The translations under genes were made by a program, and so were the position numbers. The notes under the pieces are model-generated. The model made no database searches and had not been told where the DNA came from. It saw nothing but the letters and a program-made list of their open reading frames with translations. Shown piece after piece: positions 1 through 8,307 of a stretch of DNA of 64,000 bases (positions are counted from its first letter, which is position 1; the number at the start of each line of letters is the position of its first letter). Source of the stretch: DATBRC01 sp036560485 (GTDB lineage Bacteria > Pseudomonadota > Gammaproteobacteria > Burkholderiales > Burkholderiaceae_D); NCBI GenBank assembly GCA_036560485.1, contig DATBRC010000054.1:221090-285089 (forward strand), in the 5' to 3' direction.

Positions 1-1636
1 CGCCTTTACGGCAAGTCATCGCAAAATAGGTTTGCCAATAGTCGCGATAATGCGAATCGAATTCCGGATTGATCATCGAAAAATCGACGTTCGCCTTCAA
101 CCGCAAACCGAATTTCTTGATGCGTTGTTCCAGCACGGCTGGACGCCCGACCAGGATCGGCTGCACCAATCCTTCGTCCACCAAAATTTGCACTGCACGC
201 AGCACGCGCTCATCTTCCCCTTCTGCAAACACAATCCGCTTCTTCGCTGCCGGTGCTTTCTTCGCAATCTGGAAGATCGGCTTCATGAAGGTGCCGCTGT
301 GATAAACAAATTGCTGCAAACGATCGGTATACGCTTGCATGTCCTTGATCGGGCGTGCCGCAACACCGGAGCTCTCTGCCGCTTTGGCCACCGCCATCGC
401 AATATTGATCATCAAGCGAGGATCAAATGGTTTCGGAATAATGTATTCGGGACCGAATGAGAGATTGGTATCTCCATATGTCATCGCGACCACATCGGAT
501 TGCTCGGCTTGCGCCAGCTCAGCAATCGCACGCACTGCGGCAATTTCCATCTCGCGTGTGATAGTCGTCGCACCGCAATCGAGTGCACCGCGGAATATAT
601 ACGGGAAGCACAGCACGTTATTGACCTGATTCGGATAGTCAGAGCGCCCCGTTGCGATGATCGCATCAGTCCGTACTGCCTTCACTTCTTCCGGCAAAAT
701 TTCGGGAGTCGGATTGGCAAGCGCCAATACCAATGGTTTCGCTGCCATGTCCTTGACCATTTGCGGCTTCAGTACACCACCTGCAGAAAGGCCGAGGAAG
801 ATGTCGGCGCCAGGAATCACTTCAGCCAGTGAACGTGCCTTGGTGTTTTGTGCAAAACGTTCCTTGTCAGGGTCCATCAGCTCGGCACGGCCTTTATACA
901 CGACACCTGCCAAGTCTGTGACAAAAATGTTTTCGATGGGGAAACCCAGTTCGACAATCAAGTCCAGGCACGCCAGCGCTGCCGCGCCTGCACCTGACAC
1001 AACCAATTTGCATTTCTTGATATCTTTGCCGACGATTTTCAGTCCATTCAAAATCGCCGCACCAACGATAATCGCAGTGCCATGTTGATCGTCATGGAAC
1101 ACCGGTATCTTCATCCGGTTACGCAGTTTGCGTTCGATATAAAAGCACTCAGGCGCCTTGATGTCTTCCAGATTGATGCCGCCGAAAGTCGGCTCCAACG
1201 CGGCGATGATGTCGCACAGCTTGTCGGGATCCGATTCATTGATTTCAATATCGAATACATCAATACCTGCGAACTTTTTGAACAGGACGCCCTTGCCTTC
1301 CATCACAGGCTTCGACGCTAACGGGCCGATGTTGCCTAAACCAAGCACAGCCGTACCGTTGGTGATCACCGCGACCAAATTGCCACGTGCAGTGTATTTG
1401 AAAGCATTCGCCGGATCGACGACGATTTCTTCGCATGCTGCTGCCACGCCTGGTGAATAAGCCAGCGCCAAATCGCGTTGGTTGGTCAGTTGCTTGGTGG
1501 GGGTAACGCTGATTTTTCCCGGTGTGGGAAATTCATGATATTCAAGTGCTGCCTGACGTAACTGCTGGCGCAGCTCCTCTTTTTTATCAATGATGGAGTC
1601 CATCTTGTGGTCTTCTTTATAACGTGCAGAAGCCAT
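1..1636 (-). CDS. maeB: NADP-dependent malic enzyme with C-terminal phosphotransacetylase-like domain (3' end off the window)
   Basis: Oxidatively decarboxylates malate to pyruvate with NADP+, feeding pyruvate and NADPH in the cytoplasm. About 545 codons are visible; the family is usually near 760 residues, so the C-terminal third is beyond the left edge. The N-terminal malic domain has FPTPGKISV and AYSPGVAAACEEI, the central part FHDDQHGTA followed by an NAD(P)-binding stretch (VVSGAGAAALACLDL), then ALANPTPEI. After residue about 435 the phosphotransacetylase-like extension of MaeB-type enzymes begins (RIVFAEGEDERVLRA). I chose the ATG at 1636; an in-frame ATG at 1603 is the alternative. 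It diverges from the rubrerythrin gene. Confidence 0.95.
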   Translation of the reverse strand, partial: MASARYKEDHKMDSIIDKKEELRQQLRQAALEYHEFPTPGKISVTPTKQLTNQRDLALAYSPGVAAACEEIVVDPANAFKYTARGNLVAVITNGTAVLGLGNIGPLASKPVMEGKGVLFKKFAGIDVFDIEINESDPDKLCDIIAALEPTFGGINLEDIKAPECFYIERKLRNRMKIPVFHDDQHGTAIIVGAAILNGLKIVGKDIKKCKLVVSGAGAAALACLDLIVELGFPIENIFVTDLAGVVYKGRAELMDPDKERFAQNTKARSLAEVIPGADIFLGLSAGGVLKPQMVKDMAAKPLVLALANPTPEILPEEVKAVRTDAIIATGRSDYPNQVNNVLCFPYIFRGALDCGATTITREMEIAAVRAIAELAQAEQSDVVAMTYGDTNLSFGPEYIIPKPFDPRLMINIAMAVAKAAESSGVAARPIKDMQAYTDRLQQFVYHSGTFMKPIFQIAKKAPAAKKRIVFAEGEDERVLRAVQILVDEGLVQPILVGRPAVLEQRIKKFGLRLKANVDFSMINPEFDSHYRDYWQTYFAMTCRKG

Positions 1637-1851
1637 TCATTTTATCAGAGGGCAACTTCTTTTTTACTACGTATTTATACGTCCTCACCTACCTCAATTT
1701 CTTCTGCAATATCGGTTATCAAAAACCAAATAAATGAGAATGCTATTAAATTCATTAAAACAATCAATTTTATAAATCAATGAATTATCTCTACGATGAA
1801 GCTCATGCCGATTGTATTTAATCAATCATGAATTTTCATAAGGAGAACACC
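1637..1851. promoter_or_regulatory. Divergent intergenic region, maeB / rubrerythrin
   Basis: This AT-rich spacer must carry the promoters of both divergent genes. A strong ribosome-binding site (AAGGAG) ends 6-7 bases before the ATG at 1852, which decides the rubrerythrin start. I could not place a confident -35/-10 pair or a Fur/PerR-type operator by eye. Confidence 0.45.
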
Positions 1852-2334
1852 ATGCCAAATAAAACACCTTCAGTAACGATTACCAACCTTGAATCTGCCT
1901 TCGCCGGCGAATCGATGGCACACATCAAATACCGCTATTTCGCCAAACTGGCGCGCGAAGCTGGCGCTGAAGATATCGCCAGAATTTTTGAAGAAACCGC
2001 CGATCAAGAAGTCATGCATGCATTCGGTCATCTCGACTTGCTGTATCCAAAATCGCAATTAACGCCGACCAAGGCGCTCGAAATAGCAATCGAAGGCGAA
2101 ACCTATGAATACACAGAAATGTATCCAAAGTTCCGCCATCTGGCTGTCGAAGAAGGCAACCACGCTGCCGTAGCAGAATACGATGAGCAAATCGCCGAAT
2201 CGAAGGAGCATGCGGCAAATTTCAAACGCACACTGGAAATCGCAGCCAAGCGTTTTGCCGCATTGGCGAAAGTAGAAGAGCGCCATGCCAATCAGTATCG
2301 CGCGGCCCTCGCTACTGCACTGGAAAAAGCATAA
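1852..2334 (+). CDS. Rubrerythrin, short form without rubredoxin domain
   Basis: A diiron peroxidase-type protein that reduces hydrogen peroxide in the cytoplasm with electrons from rubredoxin. The 160-residue product is the four-helix diiron domain only. Ligand helices are visible as AFAGESMAH near the N terminus, ADQEVMHA (ExxH), EEGNHAA and VEERHANQY (ExxH). The C-terminal FeS(Cys)4 rubredoxin domain of classical rubrerythrin is absent; a free-standing rubredoxin gene lies 45 bases downstream and probably supplies it. An in-frame ATG at 1828 exists, but AAGGAG lies inside that extension and fits the ATG at 1852. Confidence 0.93.
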   Translation: MPNKTPSVTITNLESAFAGESMAHIKYRYFAKLAREAGAEDIARIFEETADQEVMHAFGHLDLLYPKSQLTPTKALEIAIEGETYEYTEMYPKFRHLAVEEGNHAAVAEYDEQIAESKEHAANFKRTLEIAAKRFAALAKVEERHANQYRAALATALEKA

Positions 2335-2379
2335 GCAATTATTTCCCACATCGCTGAATAAATTATTGAGAGGATCAAC

Positions 2380-2544
2380 ATGAAGACATATCAATGCATC
2401 GTCTGCGGTTTTATCTATGACGAAGCAGCCGGCATGCCGGAAGACGGCATCATCGCTGGAACCAAATGGGATGACATTCCAGCTGATTGGGCATGCCCGG
2501 ATTGCGGCGTGGCCAAGGCTGATTTCGACATGGTGCAAATCTAA
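2380..2544 (+). CDS. Rubredoxin (54 aa)
   Basis: A one-iron electron carrier. The 54-residue product has the complete Fe(Cys)4 signature: CIVCG near residue 6 and CPDCG near residue 39, with the typical MPEDGIIAGT, WDDIPADW and ACPDCGV segments between. Length is normal for the family. A GAGAGGATC stretch just upstream serves as ribosome-binding site. Its position 45 bases after a rubrerythrin lacking this domain suggests a two-gene operon in which this protein feeds electrons to the peroxidase. Confidence 0.93.
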   Translation: MKTYQCIVCGFIYDEAAGMPEDGIIAGTKWDDIPADWACPDCGVAKADFDMVQI

Positions 2545-2728
2545 GAACCTGAGCAGTATCTTTTTGGCAGGTACGCAGCCAAGAGAACCGGCTACCATTG
2601 GCGCATGGCTCGCGGTTACACAACGGCGAAAGAAGTGCGCAAACATGGGATTACCGCTTTCAGGAAATCAATTGATCGATAATTGTTGCGTTTGATTGCA
2701 TCGCTGACTGAAATCATTCGGTACAATC

Positions 2729-3712
2729 ATGAGCATGTTGTCCGAATTCGATCTCATCGCGCAGTTCTTCACGCGGCCCTCGGCTCACGATCATCACGCT
2801 GATCGTGTTGCACTCGGCATCGGCGACGACTGCGCACTACTCACTCCGTCAGCCGGCATGCAACTCGCGATTTCTTGCGACATGCTGGTCGAAGGACGTC
2901 ATTTTTTTGCTAGGGCAGATCCAACGCAACTTGGCCATAAAAGTCTGGCCGTCAATTTATCCGATCTGGCTGCGATGGGCGCCAAACCATTAGCATTCAC
3001 ACTGGCACTGGCGCTTCCGGAAGCCAATCCAGCTTGGCTCGCCCCATTTGCACAAGGCTTGTTTGCGATAGCCGATCAATATGATTGCGCACTGATCGGC
3101 GGCGATACAACCAAAGGACCGCTCAATATCTGCATCACAATTTTTGGTGAGCTGCCTGCAGGGAAAGCGCTGCGTCGTTCTGCTGCGCAAGCAGGCGATG
3201 ACATTTGGATCTCAGGCACGCTAGGCGATGCGCGTCTGGCCTTGGCAGCTTATAACAACGAAATCGCACTCGATGCTGCCACACAATCGAGTGCAGCAAT
3301 CCGATTGCATACCCCGACACCACGCATCGCACTCGGTTTGGCATTGCGTGGCATTGCCCATGCAGCGATCGACATATCGGATGGTTTGATTGGAGATCTT
3401 GGGCATATTCTGAAAGCATCCCGTTTAGGCGCAACGTTGGATGTCGATGCCTTGCCTGCCGGACCGATGCTGGAAATGCAATCGCCGGATATCCAGCGTC
3501 GCTTCACACTGGCAGGCGGCGATGATTATGAATTGTGTTTTACCGCCACAGCCACGCAACGCGATGCTATCCTTGCAGCTGCACAGTCTGCCGGCACGCC
3601 TGTCACACGTGTCGGCACGGTGGAAACTTCACCCGGCTTGCGTTTGATTGACGCTGCAGGCAAACCATTGGATTTACAACTTACCTCTTTCGATCATTTC
3701 ACATCGTCATGA
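2729..3712 (+). CDS. thiL: Thiamine-monophosphate kinase
   Basis: Phosphorylates thiamine monophosphate to thiamine diphosphate with ATP, the last step of cofactor synthesis. The 327-residue length is normal. Visible family features are the N-terminal FDLIAQFF, GIGDDCALL (metal/ATP site), LAVNLSDLAAMGAKP, LIGGDTTKG and the late LAGGDDYELCF. The first ATG is at 2729 and a second in-frame ATG at 2735; a TACAAT box at 2722-2727 sits so close that translation from 2735 on a leaderless transcript is possible. The stop overlaps the pgpA start by 4 bases (ATGA), so the two are coupled. Confidence 0.95.
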   Translation: MSMLSEFDLIAQFFTRPSAHDHHADRVALGIGDDCALLTPSAGMQLAISCDMLVEGRHFFARADPTQLGHKSLAVNLSDLAAMGAKPLAFTLALALPEANPAWLAPFAQGLFAIADQYDCALIGGDTTKGPLNICITIFGELPAGKALRRSAAQAGDDIWISGTLGDARLALAAYNNEIALDAATQSSAAIRLHTPTPRIALGLALRGIAHAAIDISDGLIGDLGHILKASRLGATLDVDALPAGPMLEMQSPDIQRRFTLAGGDDYELCFTATATQRDAILAAAQSAGTPVTRVGTVETSPGLRLIDAAGKPLDLQLTSFDHFTSS

Positions 3713-4233
3713 CTACACTGGAACCAGGCCAAACCGCTTACGTTGCCAAACCCACATCCCGTTTCATGCTGTCGCACCCGTTGCATATTTTGGCGCAAGG
3801 TTTCGGCAGCGGCCTGGCGCCGTTCATGCCTGGCACATTTGGCACCTTGTTTGCCTGGCTATCCTTTGCAGTATTGTCGTCGCGCTGGCCAGATTTTTTT
3901 ACAGAACAAAATTGGGGCATTATCATTGTCGTAGGTTTTGTAATCGGTATCTGGGCTTGCAGTGTCACCGGCCGCGACCTGGGTATTGCGGATCATGGCA
4001 GCATGGTATGGGATGAAATCATTGCGTTCTGGCTGGTCTTGATATTTGTCATGCCCGCGGATTTCGGCACCCAATTCTGGGCATTTATCTGGTTCCGTTT
4101 TTTTGATATGGTTAAGCCTGCGCCGATCGGTTATTTCGACCGCAGATTCAAAGGCGGCTTCGGTGTCATGTGGGATGACATCATGGCGGCGTTTTATACC
4201 TTGCTGTTATTTGCTTTGTGGCGTGTAATTTAA
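3709..4233 (+). CDS. pgpA: Phosphatidylglycerophosphatase A
   Basis: Dephosphorylates phosphatidylglycerol phosphate to phosphatidylglycerol at the inner membrane. The 174 residues carry the family signature: FGSGLAPFMPGTFGT near the N terminus, WACSVTGRDLGIADHGSMVWDE in the middle and FRFFDMVKPAPIGYFDR later, with membrane segments between. It overlaps thiL by 4 bases; the thiL-pgpA pairing is common in proteobacteria and probably reflects shared transcription rather than shared chemistry. Confidence 0.95.
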   Translation: MTTLEPGQTAYVAKPTSRFMLSHPLHILAQGFGSGLAPFMPGTFGTLFAWLSFAVLSSRWPDFFTEQNWGIIIVVGFVIGIWACSVTGRDLGIADHGSMVWDEIIAFWLVLIFVMPADFGTQFWAFIWFRFFDMVKPAPIGYFDRRFKGGFGVMWDDIMAAFYTLLLFALWRVI

Positions 4234-4258
4234 ATTAAATAAAATCCGAGGAATCATC

Positions 4259-4744
4259 ATGACCGACATCATCGAACTGGCAACACGCACAGGCCGCACT
4301 CTCAAAGCGAAAAATTTGTTATTGGTCACAGCCGAATCCTGCACCGGAGGCGGCGTTGCCCAGGCGATTACTGAAATCGCCGGTTCATCAGATTGGTTTG
4401 ACTGCGGATTCATTGCATATTCCAACGCCTCAAAAACGGAAATGCTCGATGTCTCTGCAGCCTTGATCGCACAACATGGAACAGTGAGTGAAGAAGTCGC
4501 AGCCGCGATGGCAACTGGAGCCATTGCCAATAGCAATGCGCATGTCAGCTTGGCGACCACAGGTATCGCCGGTCCCGGCGGCGCCGTGCCCGGCAAGCCG
4601 GTAGGCACAGTTTGTTTTGCCTGGGCTAAAGGCGATAACGTGCACACCGAGCGCCTGGTATTGAGCGGGGATCGTCATGCTGTCCGCGAGCAAACGGTAG
4701 TACATGCATTGCAAGGATTATTGCGCTTTCTGGAAGCTGCTTAA
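4259..4744 (+). CDS. pncC: Nicotinamide-nucleotide amidohydrolase (CinA C-terminal domain)
   Basis: Deamidates nicotinamide mononucleotide to nicotinate mononucleotide in NAD recycling. The 161-residue product is the stand-alone CinA C-terminal domain: VTAESCTGGGVAQAIT, SDWFDCGFIAYSNASKTEMLDV, and TTGIAGPGGAVPGKPVGTVCFAW. The nucleotide-binding N-terminal CinA domain is absent, as in E. coli YgaD. It starts 25 bases after pgpA, with GAGGAATC before the ATG, and most likely closes the thiL-pgpA transcript. Confidence 0.93.
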   Translation: MTDIIELATRTGRTLKAKNLLLVTAESCTGGGVAQAITEIAGSSDWFDCGFIAYSNASKTEMLDVSAALIAQHGTVSEEVAAAMATGAIANSNAHVSLATTGIAGPGGAVPGKPVGTVCFAWAKGDNVHTERLVLSGDRHAVREQTVVHALQGLLRFLEAA

Positions 4745-4776
4745 CATCTATCTAGCGTACTACGGCTGCAGCAGGA

Positions 4777-5766
4777 CTAATCATCCTGCTCCACTTTATT
4801 TTCAGCCGATTCTTCGCGCGCCCCAGGATTTTCTGCAATTGAGATCTGATTCGCTGTCCACTTTATAGCGAAGTTCGCAAAAGATTTGAGCAATCGCTCA
4901 AACGTGTAACAAGCCCCAACTTCCAGCCCTCTTTTTGTATCGCGTCTAAAGTCTTCGCTTGAAATGATACTTCCATTTTTCAATAAATCGATATGCAACT
5001 TAATAAACTTCCTATCAAGATTTCCTCCTGTTCCTACGGCATCCATAATACTGACACGAATCGCAGTACCCGTTCCATCATAGGTTGGCAGAGGCTTCAT
5101 CGGAAATCCCTCATGGTTAGCCCTCTCCAAAACATACCCTTCGGTTATCTTTCCTAAAGCACATTCATCCTTGATAGCTTGTCGTACGTTGGTCTCGTCA
5201 ACGTATTCAATTGGGGAAATCAACCCAATTGGTTTGGCAGCTGAATCAGAAAGTGTCGGCATGCTACTTTGCCTTTTATATACATCGCGTATCCAAAACG
5301 AAATTTTTTTGGCTGCCGAAGTGGCATCTTTTTCCAGAATTTTGCAGATGCCGCCAAACTGACCAAAAATGCCCCCTCGCGTGTTGAGGGTAAGGGTCTT
5401 TGTCTCAATAATTTGACCAGCGACTTTGTAATCGGCACGCACAGTAAATCCTTTTCCTCCAGTGAATGCAGCAGCCCCTCCATTGCCATGAACAGCCAAT
5501 ATGGAAAGATTCACGACTGTTGCATCATCAGATGGCATTTCGTCCGATGTGGCTACGGCATTAATCGCCATTAGCTTTTTCTTGACGTGCACTATGCCAG
5601 ACAACGTTTGAGTAGCAAGATATTTATCCAAATCGCAGTCCTGCCTAACTGAATCACGAATTGAATCTCCATCAATAAAAACTGCCGGGCTTTGAATATA
5701 TATTTTTTCTTGCGCAATTGAGAATCCAGAGGCAAGAATTCCTAAAAATAGAACGATGGTTTTCAT
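4777..5766 (-). CDS. Exported protein of unknown function with internal duplication
   Basis: I do not recognise this 329-residue protein. A Sec signal peptide is visible (MKTIVLFLGILASGFSIAQ). The mature part consists of two diverged copies of one module, roughly residues 22-159 and 180-304. They align without a gap over their first 34 residues (IYIQSPAVFID versus IGLISPIEYVD, each then carrying an R, an acidic-Cys step and L-x-K), and both end in a TRGG/TKRG - G - C - E block followed by a helix with a Trp. The conserved Cys of each module suggests disulfides. It is monocistronic, between pncC (convergent) and pyrF, and ends in an acidic low-complexity tail. No function is proposed. Confidence 0.8.
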   Translation of the reverse strand: MKTIVLFLGILASGFSIAQEKIYIQSPAVFIDGDSIRDSVRQDCDLDKYLATQTLSGIVHVKKKLMAINAVATSDEMPSDDATVVNLSILAVHGNGGAAAFTGGKGFTVRADYKVAGQIIETKTLTLNTRGGIFGQFGGICKILEKDATSAAKKISFWIRDVYKRQSSMPTLSDSAAKPIGLISPIEYVDETNVRQAIKDECALGKITEGYVLERANHEGFPMKPLPTYDGTGTAIRVSIMDAVGTGGNLDRKFIKLHIDLLKNGSIISSEDFRRDTKRGLEVGACYTFERLLKSFANFAIKWTANQISIAENPGAREESAENKVEQDD

Positions 5767-5846
5767 ATGTTATGAATTTTGAATAAATAATATTTTTCTA
5801 AAAAAACCTATACCCGCAATCAAAGAGATGTGATCCCATCTCATCC

Positions 5847-6671
5847 TCACCTATACCGATTAATTGCATCCCGTGTCTCAAGCGCCACTCTTCGCGCCGC
5901 CTGCGCAAACCCTTCTCCGATTTTCTCATCCGGCTTCGCATACAAAATCGCGCGCGATGAATTGATCATCATCCCTGTTCCATTCGCTGTTTTCCCTGCA
6001 GCGACTGTCGCTTGAATATCGCCGCCCTGCGCGCCGATTCCCGGCACCAGCAATGGCAGATCGCCGACGATCTTGCGCACTTGTGCCAGCTCGTTCGGGA
6101 AGGTCGCGCCCACTACCAATGCGCACTGACCATTCGTATTCCATTTTTCAGAAACCATCTGAGCAACATGTTGGTATAACGGTTTGCCATCCACCTGCAA
6201 GAACTGCAAGTCCGAGCCACCCGGATTGGATGTACGGCACAACACGATCGCGCCACGCTCTTTCCATTCCAGATACGGTGCGACAGAATCGAATCCCATG
6301 TATGGATTGACGGTCACTGCATGCGCTTGATAACGCTCAAATGCTTCGCGCGCATATTGCTCTGCAGTCGCACCGATATCGCCGCGCTTGGCATCGAGCA
6401 CAATCGGGATCTGCGGATACTGCTTGCGAACATAAGTGCAAATCGCTTCAAGCTGATCTTCTGCACGCAATGCGGCGAAGTAGGCAATTTGCGGTTTGAA
6501 CGCACAAGCGGTATCTGCTGTCGCATCAATGATCGCTTTGCAGAATTGGAAAATTGCGTCCGGTTTGTCTTGCAGCTCGACTGGAAACTTGCTGATATCC
6601 GGATCGAGTCCAACACATAACAATGAATTATTGGTGGCCCAGGCAGCGTTTAATTGCTCAATAAAAGTCAT
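5847..6671 (-). CDS. pyrF: Orotidine 5'-phosphate decarboxylase
   Basis: Decarboxylates OMP to UMP, the last step of de novo pyrimidine synthesis. The product is 274 residues, typical of the longer PyrF group found in many beta- and actinobacteria. Visible features are LLCVGLDPD near the N terminus, FKPQIAYFAA, VLDAKRGDIGATAEQYA (catalytic Lys/Asp motif), VNPYMGFDSVAPYL, and LVPGIGAQGGD. I start at the ATG at 6671 (MTFIEQLNAAW), which aligns with the family; upstream in-frame ATGs would add a non-conserved tail. Confidence 0.95.
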   Translation of the reverse strand: MTFIEQLNAAWATNNSLLCVGLDPDISKFPVELQDKPDAIFQFCKAIIDATADTACAFKPQIAYFAALRAEDQLEAICTYVRKQYPQIPIVLDAKRGDIGATAEQYAREAFERYQAHAVTVNPYMGFDSVAPYLEWKERGAIVLCRTSNPGGSDLQFLQVDGKPLYQHVAQMVSEKWNTNGQCALVVGATFPNELAQVRKIVGDLPLLVPGIGAQGGDIQATVAAGKTANGTGMMINSSRAILYAKPDEKIGEGFAQAARRVALETRDAINRYR

Positions 6672-6762
6672 GGCGCATGTCATGAATAGTGGAAACATGT
6701 GCATTGTAAATGAGAATCCATGCGTAACCCCAGACAAACGTATGCTGTGCTATCGTTCCATC

Positions 6763-7653
6763 ATGACATCACTTACCCGTAAAGACTGGATACTTCTTAT
6801 CCTGCTCATCCTCTCCTGGGGCATCAGTTGGCCGATCATGAAAATTGGCGTACGCAGTTTTCCGCCGCTGGCCTTTCGTACTTTGGGTATGTTAGGAGGC
6901 TTACCGACGATATGGCTGGCGGCACGCCTGCGTGGTGACTCTCTCGCCATTCCGCAAGGCGACATCAAGACACTGATCAAATTGGCGATTCCCAACATGA
7001 TGATATGGCACCTATTCGTCATATTCGGCGTCAAAATGCTATCGTCAGGACGTGCAGCGATACTTGGGTACACGATGCCGGTATGGGCAGTATTGTGCGG
7101 GCTGATTTTCTTCCGTGAGCGCGTGACGCGATTGGCCTGGATCGGCATCGGCTGTGCATTGGCTGGTGCGCTGTTACTGTTATCGAGTGAATTCTCGGCG
7201 TTGAGCGGGCAGCCCCTGGGGAGCTTGCTTGTGCTGATTGCCGCTGCGAACTGGGGCTATGGCACCGTACTGATGCGGCGCACCAAGATCGAGATGCCAA
7301 CCATTTCGATTACATTCTGGATGTTGGGCATGACTACATTGGCGATGGCCGCTGCCTCCATCGTATTCGAGAGCAGCGCCTGGCGCATGCCAAATACGAC
7401 CGAGTGGTTTGCGATCGTCTACAACGCATTGATTGTTTTTGGTTTTGCGCACGTAGTATGGTTTCAGCTCGCGCGCACCTTGCCGCCGGTTGCCTCCGGC
7501 TTATCGGTGATGATGATTCCCGTGGTTGGCGTTTTCTCGGCTGCATGGTTGCTTGGGGAAACACCGCACTGGCAAGATTACGGCGCCATGCTGTTAATTC
7601 TTGCCGCAATGAGTACCGTGCTGTTGAAACCCGGCACCCCTGCCCATACATAA
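6763..7653 (+). CDS. DMT-superfamily (EamA) transporter
   Basis: An inner-membrane transporter of unknown substrate. The 296-residue product shows about ten hydrophobic segments arranged as two EamA repeats, opening with WILLILLILSWGISWPIMK and closing with VIPVVGVFSAAWLLGE and a last hydrophobic helix. The PVWAVLCGLIFFRERVT segment is characteristic. An open frame extends upstream through pyrF antisense, but homology begins at the ATG at 6763 (or 6742). It diverges from pyrF with about 90 bases between starts. Confidence 0.85.
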   Translation: MTSLTRKDWILLILLILSWGISWPIMKIGVRSFPPLAFRTLGMLGGLPTIWLAARLRGDSLAIPQGDIKTLIKLAIPNMMIWHLFVIFGVKMLSSGRAAILGYTMPVWAVLCGLIFFRERVTRLAWIGIGCALAGALLLLSSEFSALSGQPLGSLLVLIAAANWGYGTVLMRRTKIEMPTISITFWMLGMTTLAMAAASIVFESSAWRMPNTTEWFAIVYNALIVFGFAHVVWFQLARTLPPVASGLSVMMIPVVGVFSAAWLLGETPHWQDYGAMLLILAAMSTVLLKPGTPAHT

Positions 7654-7686
7654 GCGATTAGATTGACTCTTACTTGAGGGATAAAC

Positions 7687-8304
7687 ATGAAAATAAGCAT
7701 GAAAATAAGTATGAAAAAAAGCGTGAAATGGTTAGCGATTGTTCTGTTTGCGTCAATGCTCAGCGCATGCGGCTATAACGAATTCCAGGCCAAGGATGAA
7801 GCAACCAAGTCAGCCTGGGCAGAAGTTGTTAACCAATACCAACGCCGTGCCGACTTGATTCCGAATCTGGTCAATACCGTCAAAGGCTACGCCTCACATG
7901 AGAAAGACACATTGGAAGCAGTCACAAGAGCACGCGCCGCAGCGACCAGCATTCAAGTCACGCCGGAAGTATTGAACAATCCCGAAGCCTTTCAAAAGTT
8001 TCAGCAGGCGCAAGGGCAACTGACTTCGGCGCTGTCACGCTTGATGGCCGTATCGGAAAAATATCCTGACTTGAAAGCCGACACCAGTTTCCGCGATTTG
8101 CAATCGCAATTGGAGGGTACCGAAAATCGCATCACCGTGGCACGTAATCGCTATATTCAAGCGGTTCAGGAATACAACATTCTGGCGCGCAGCTTCCCGA
8201 CCAACTTGACGGCGATGATGTTCCATTACCAGGTGAAGCCATCGTTCACAGTGGAAAACGAGAAAGCCATTTCAACTGCGCCAACTGTTAATTTCGGCAA
8301 ATAA
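7687..8304 (+). CDS. lemA: LemA family lipoprotein
   Basis: A membrane-anchored coiled-coil protein of the LemA family; its molecular role is not settled. The 205 residues begin with a signal sequence and lipobox (MLSAC), predicting an acylated Cys. The family core is seen in VNQYQRRADLIPNLVNTVKGYA, then AATSIQVTPE, and YNILARSFPTN. The first three codon groups are a near-perfect 12-base tandem repeat (MKIS-MKIS-MKKS), giving three alternative in-frame ATGs at 7687, 7699 and 7711; GAGGG precedes the first. Two TPM-domain genes follow 3 bases and then 1 base overlap away, the usual LemA-TPM partnership. Confidence 0.93.
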   Translation: MKISMKISMKKSVKWLAIVLFASMLSACGYNEFQAKDEATKSAWAEVVNQYQRRADLIPNLVNTVKGYASHEKDTLEAVTRARAAATSIQVTPEVLNNPEAFQKFQQAQGQLTSALSRLMAVSEKYPDLKADTSFRDLQSQLEGTENRITVARNRYIQAVQEYNILARSFPTNLTAMMFHYQVKPSFTVENEKAISTAPTVNFGK

Positions 8305-8307
8305 GAT

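Noticed and set aside
2059..2646. A 195-codon frame antisense to rubrerythrin and rubredoxin
   Set aside because: Overlaps two confident genes completely; no conserved features.
5270..5290. The peptide DVYKRQ in the unknown exported protein equals the translation of a Nextera transposon adapter, suggesting contamination
   Set aside because: The DNA here reads GATGTATATAAAAGGCAA, differing from the adapter at four bases, all synonymous, and the reading frame continues normally on both sides. It lies between the two modules. Coincidence.
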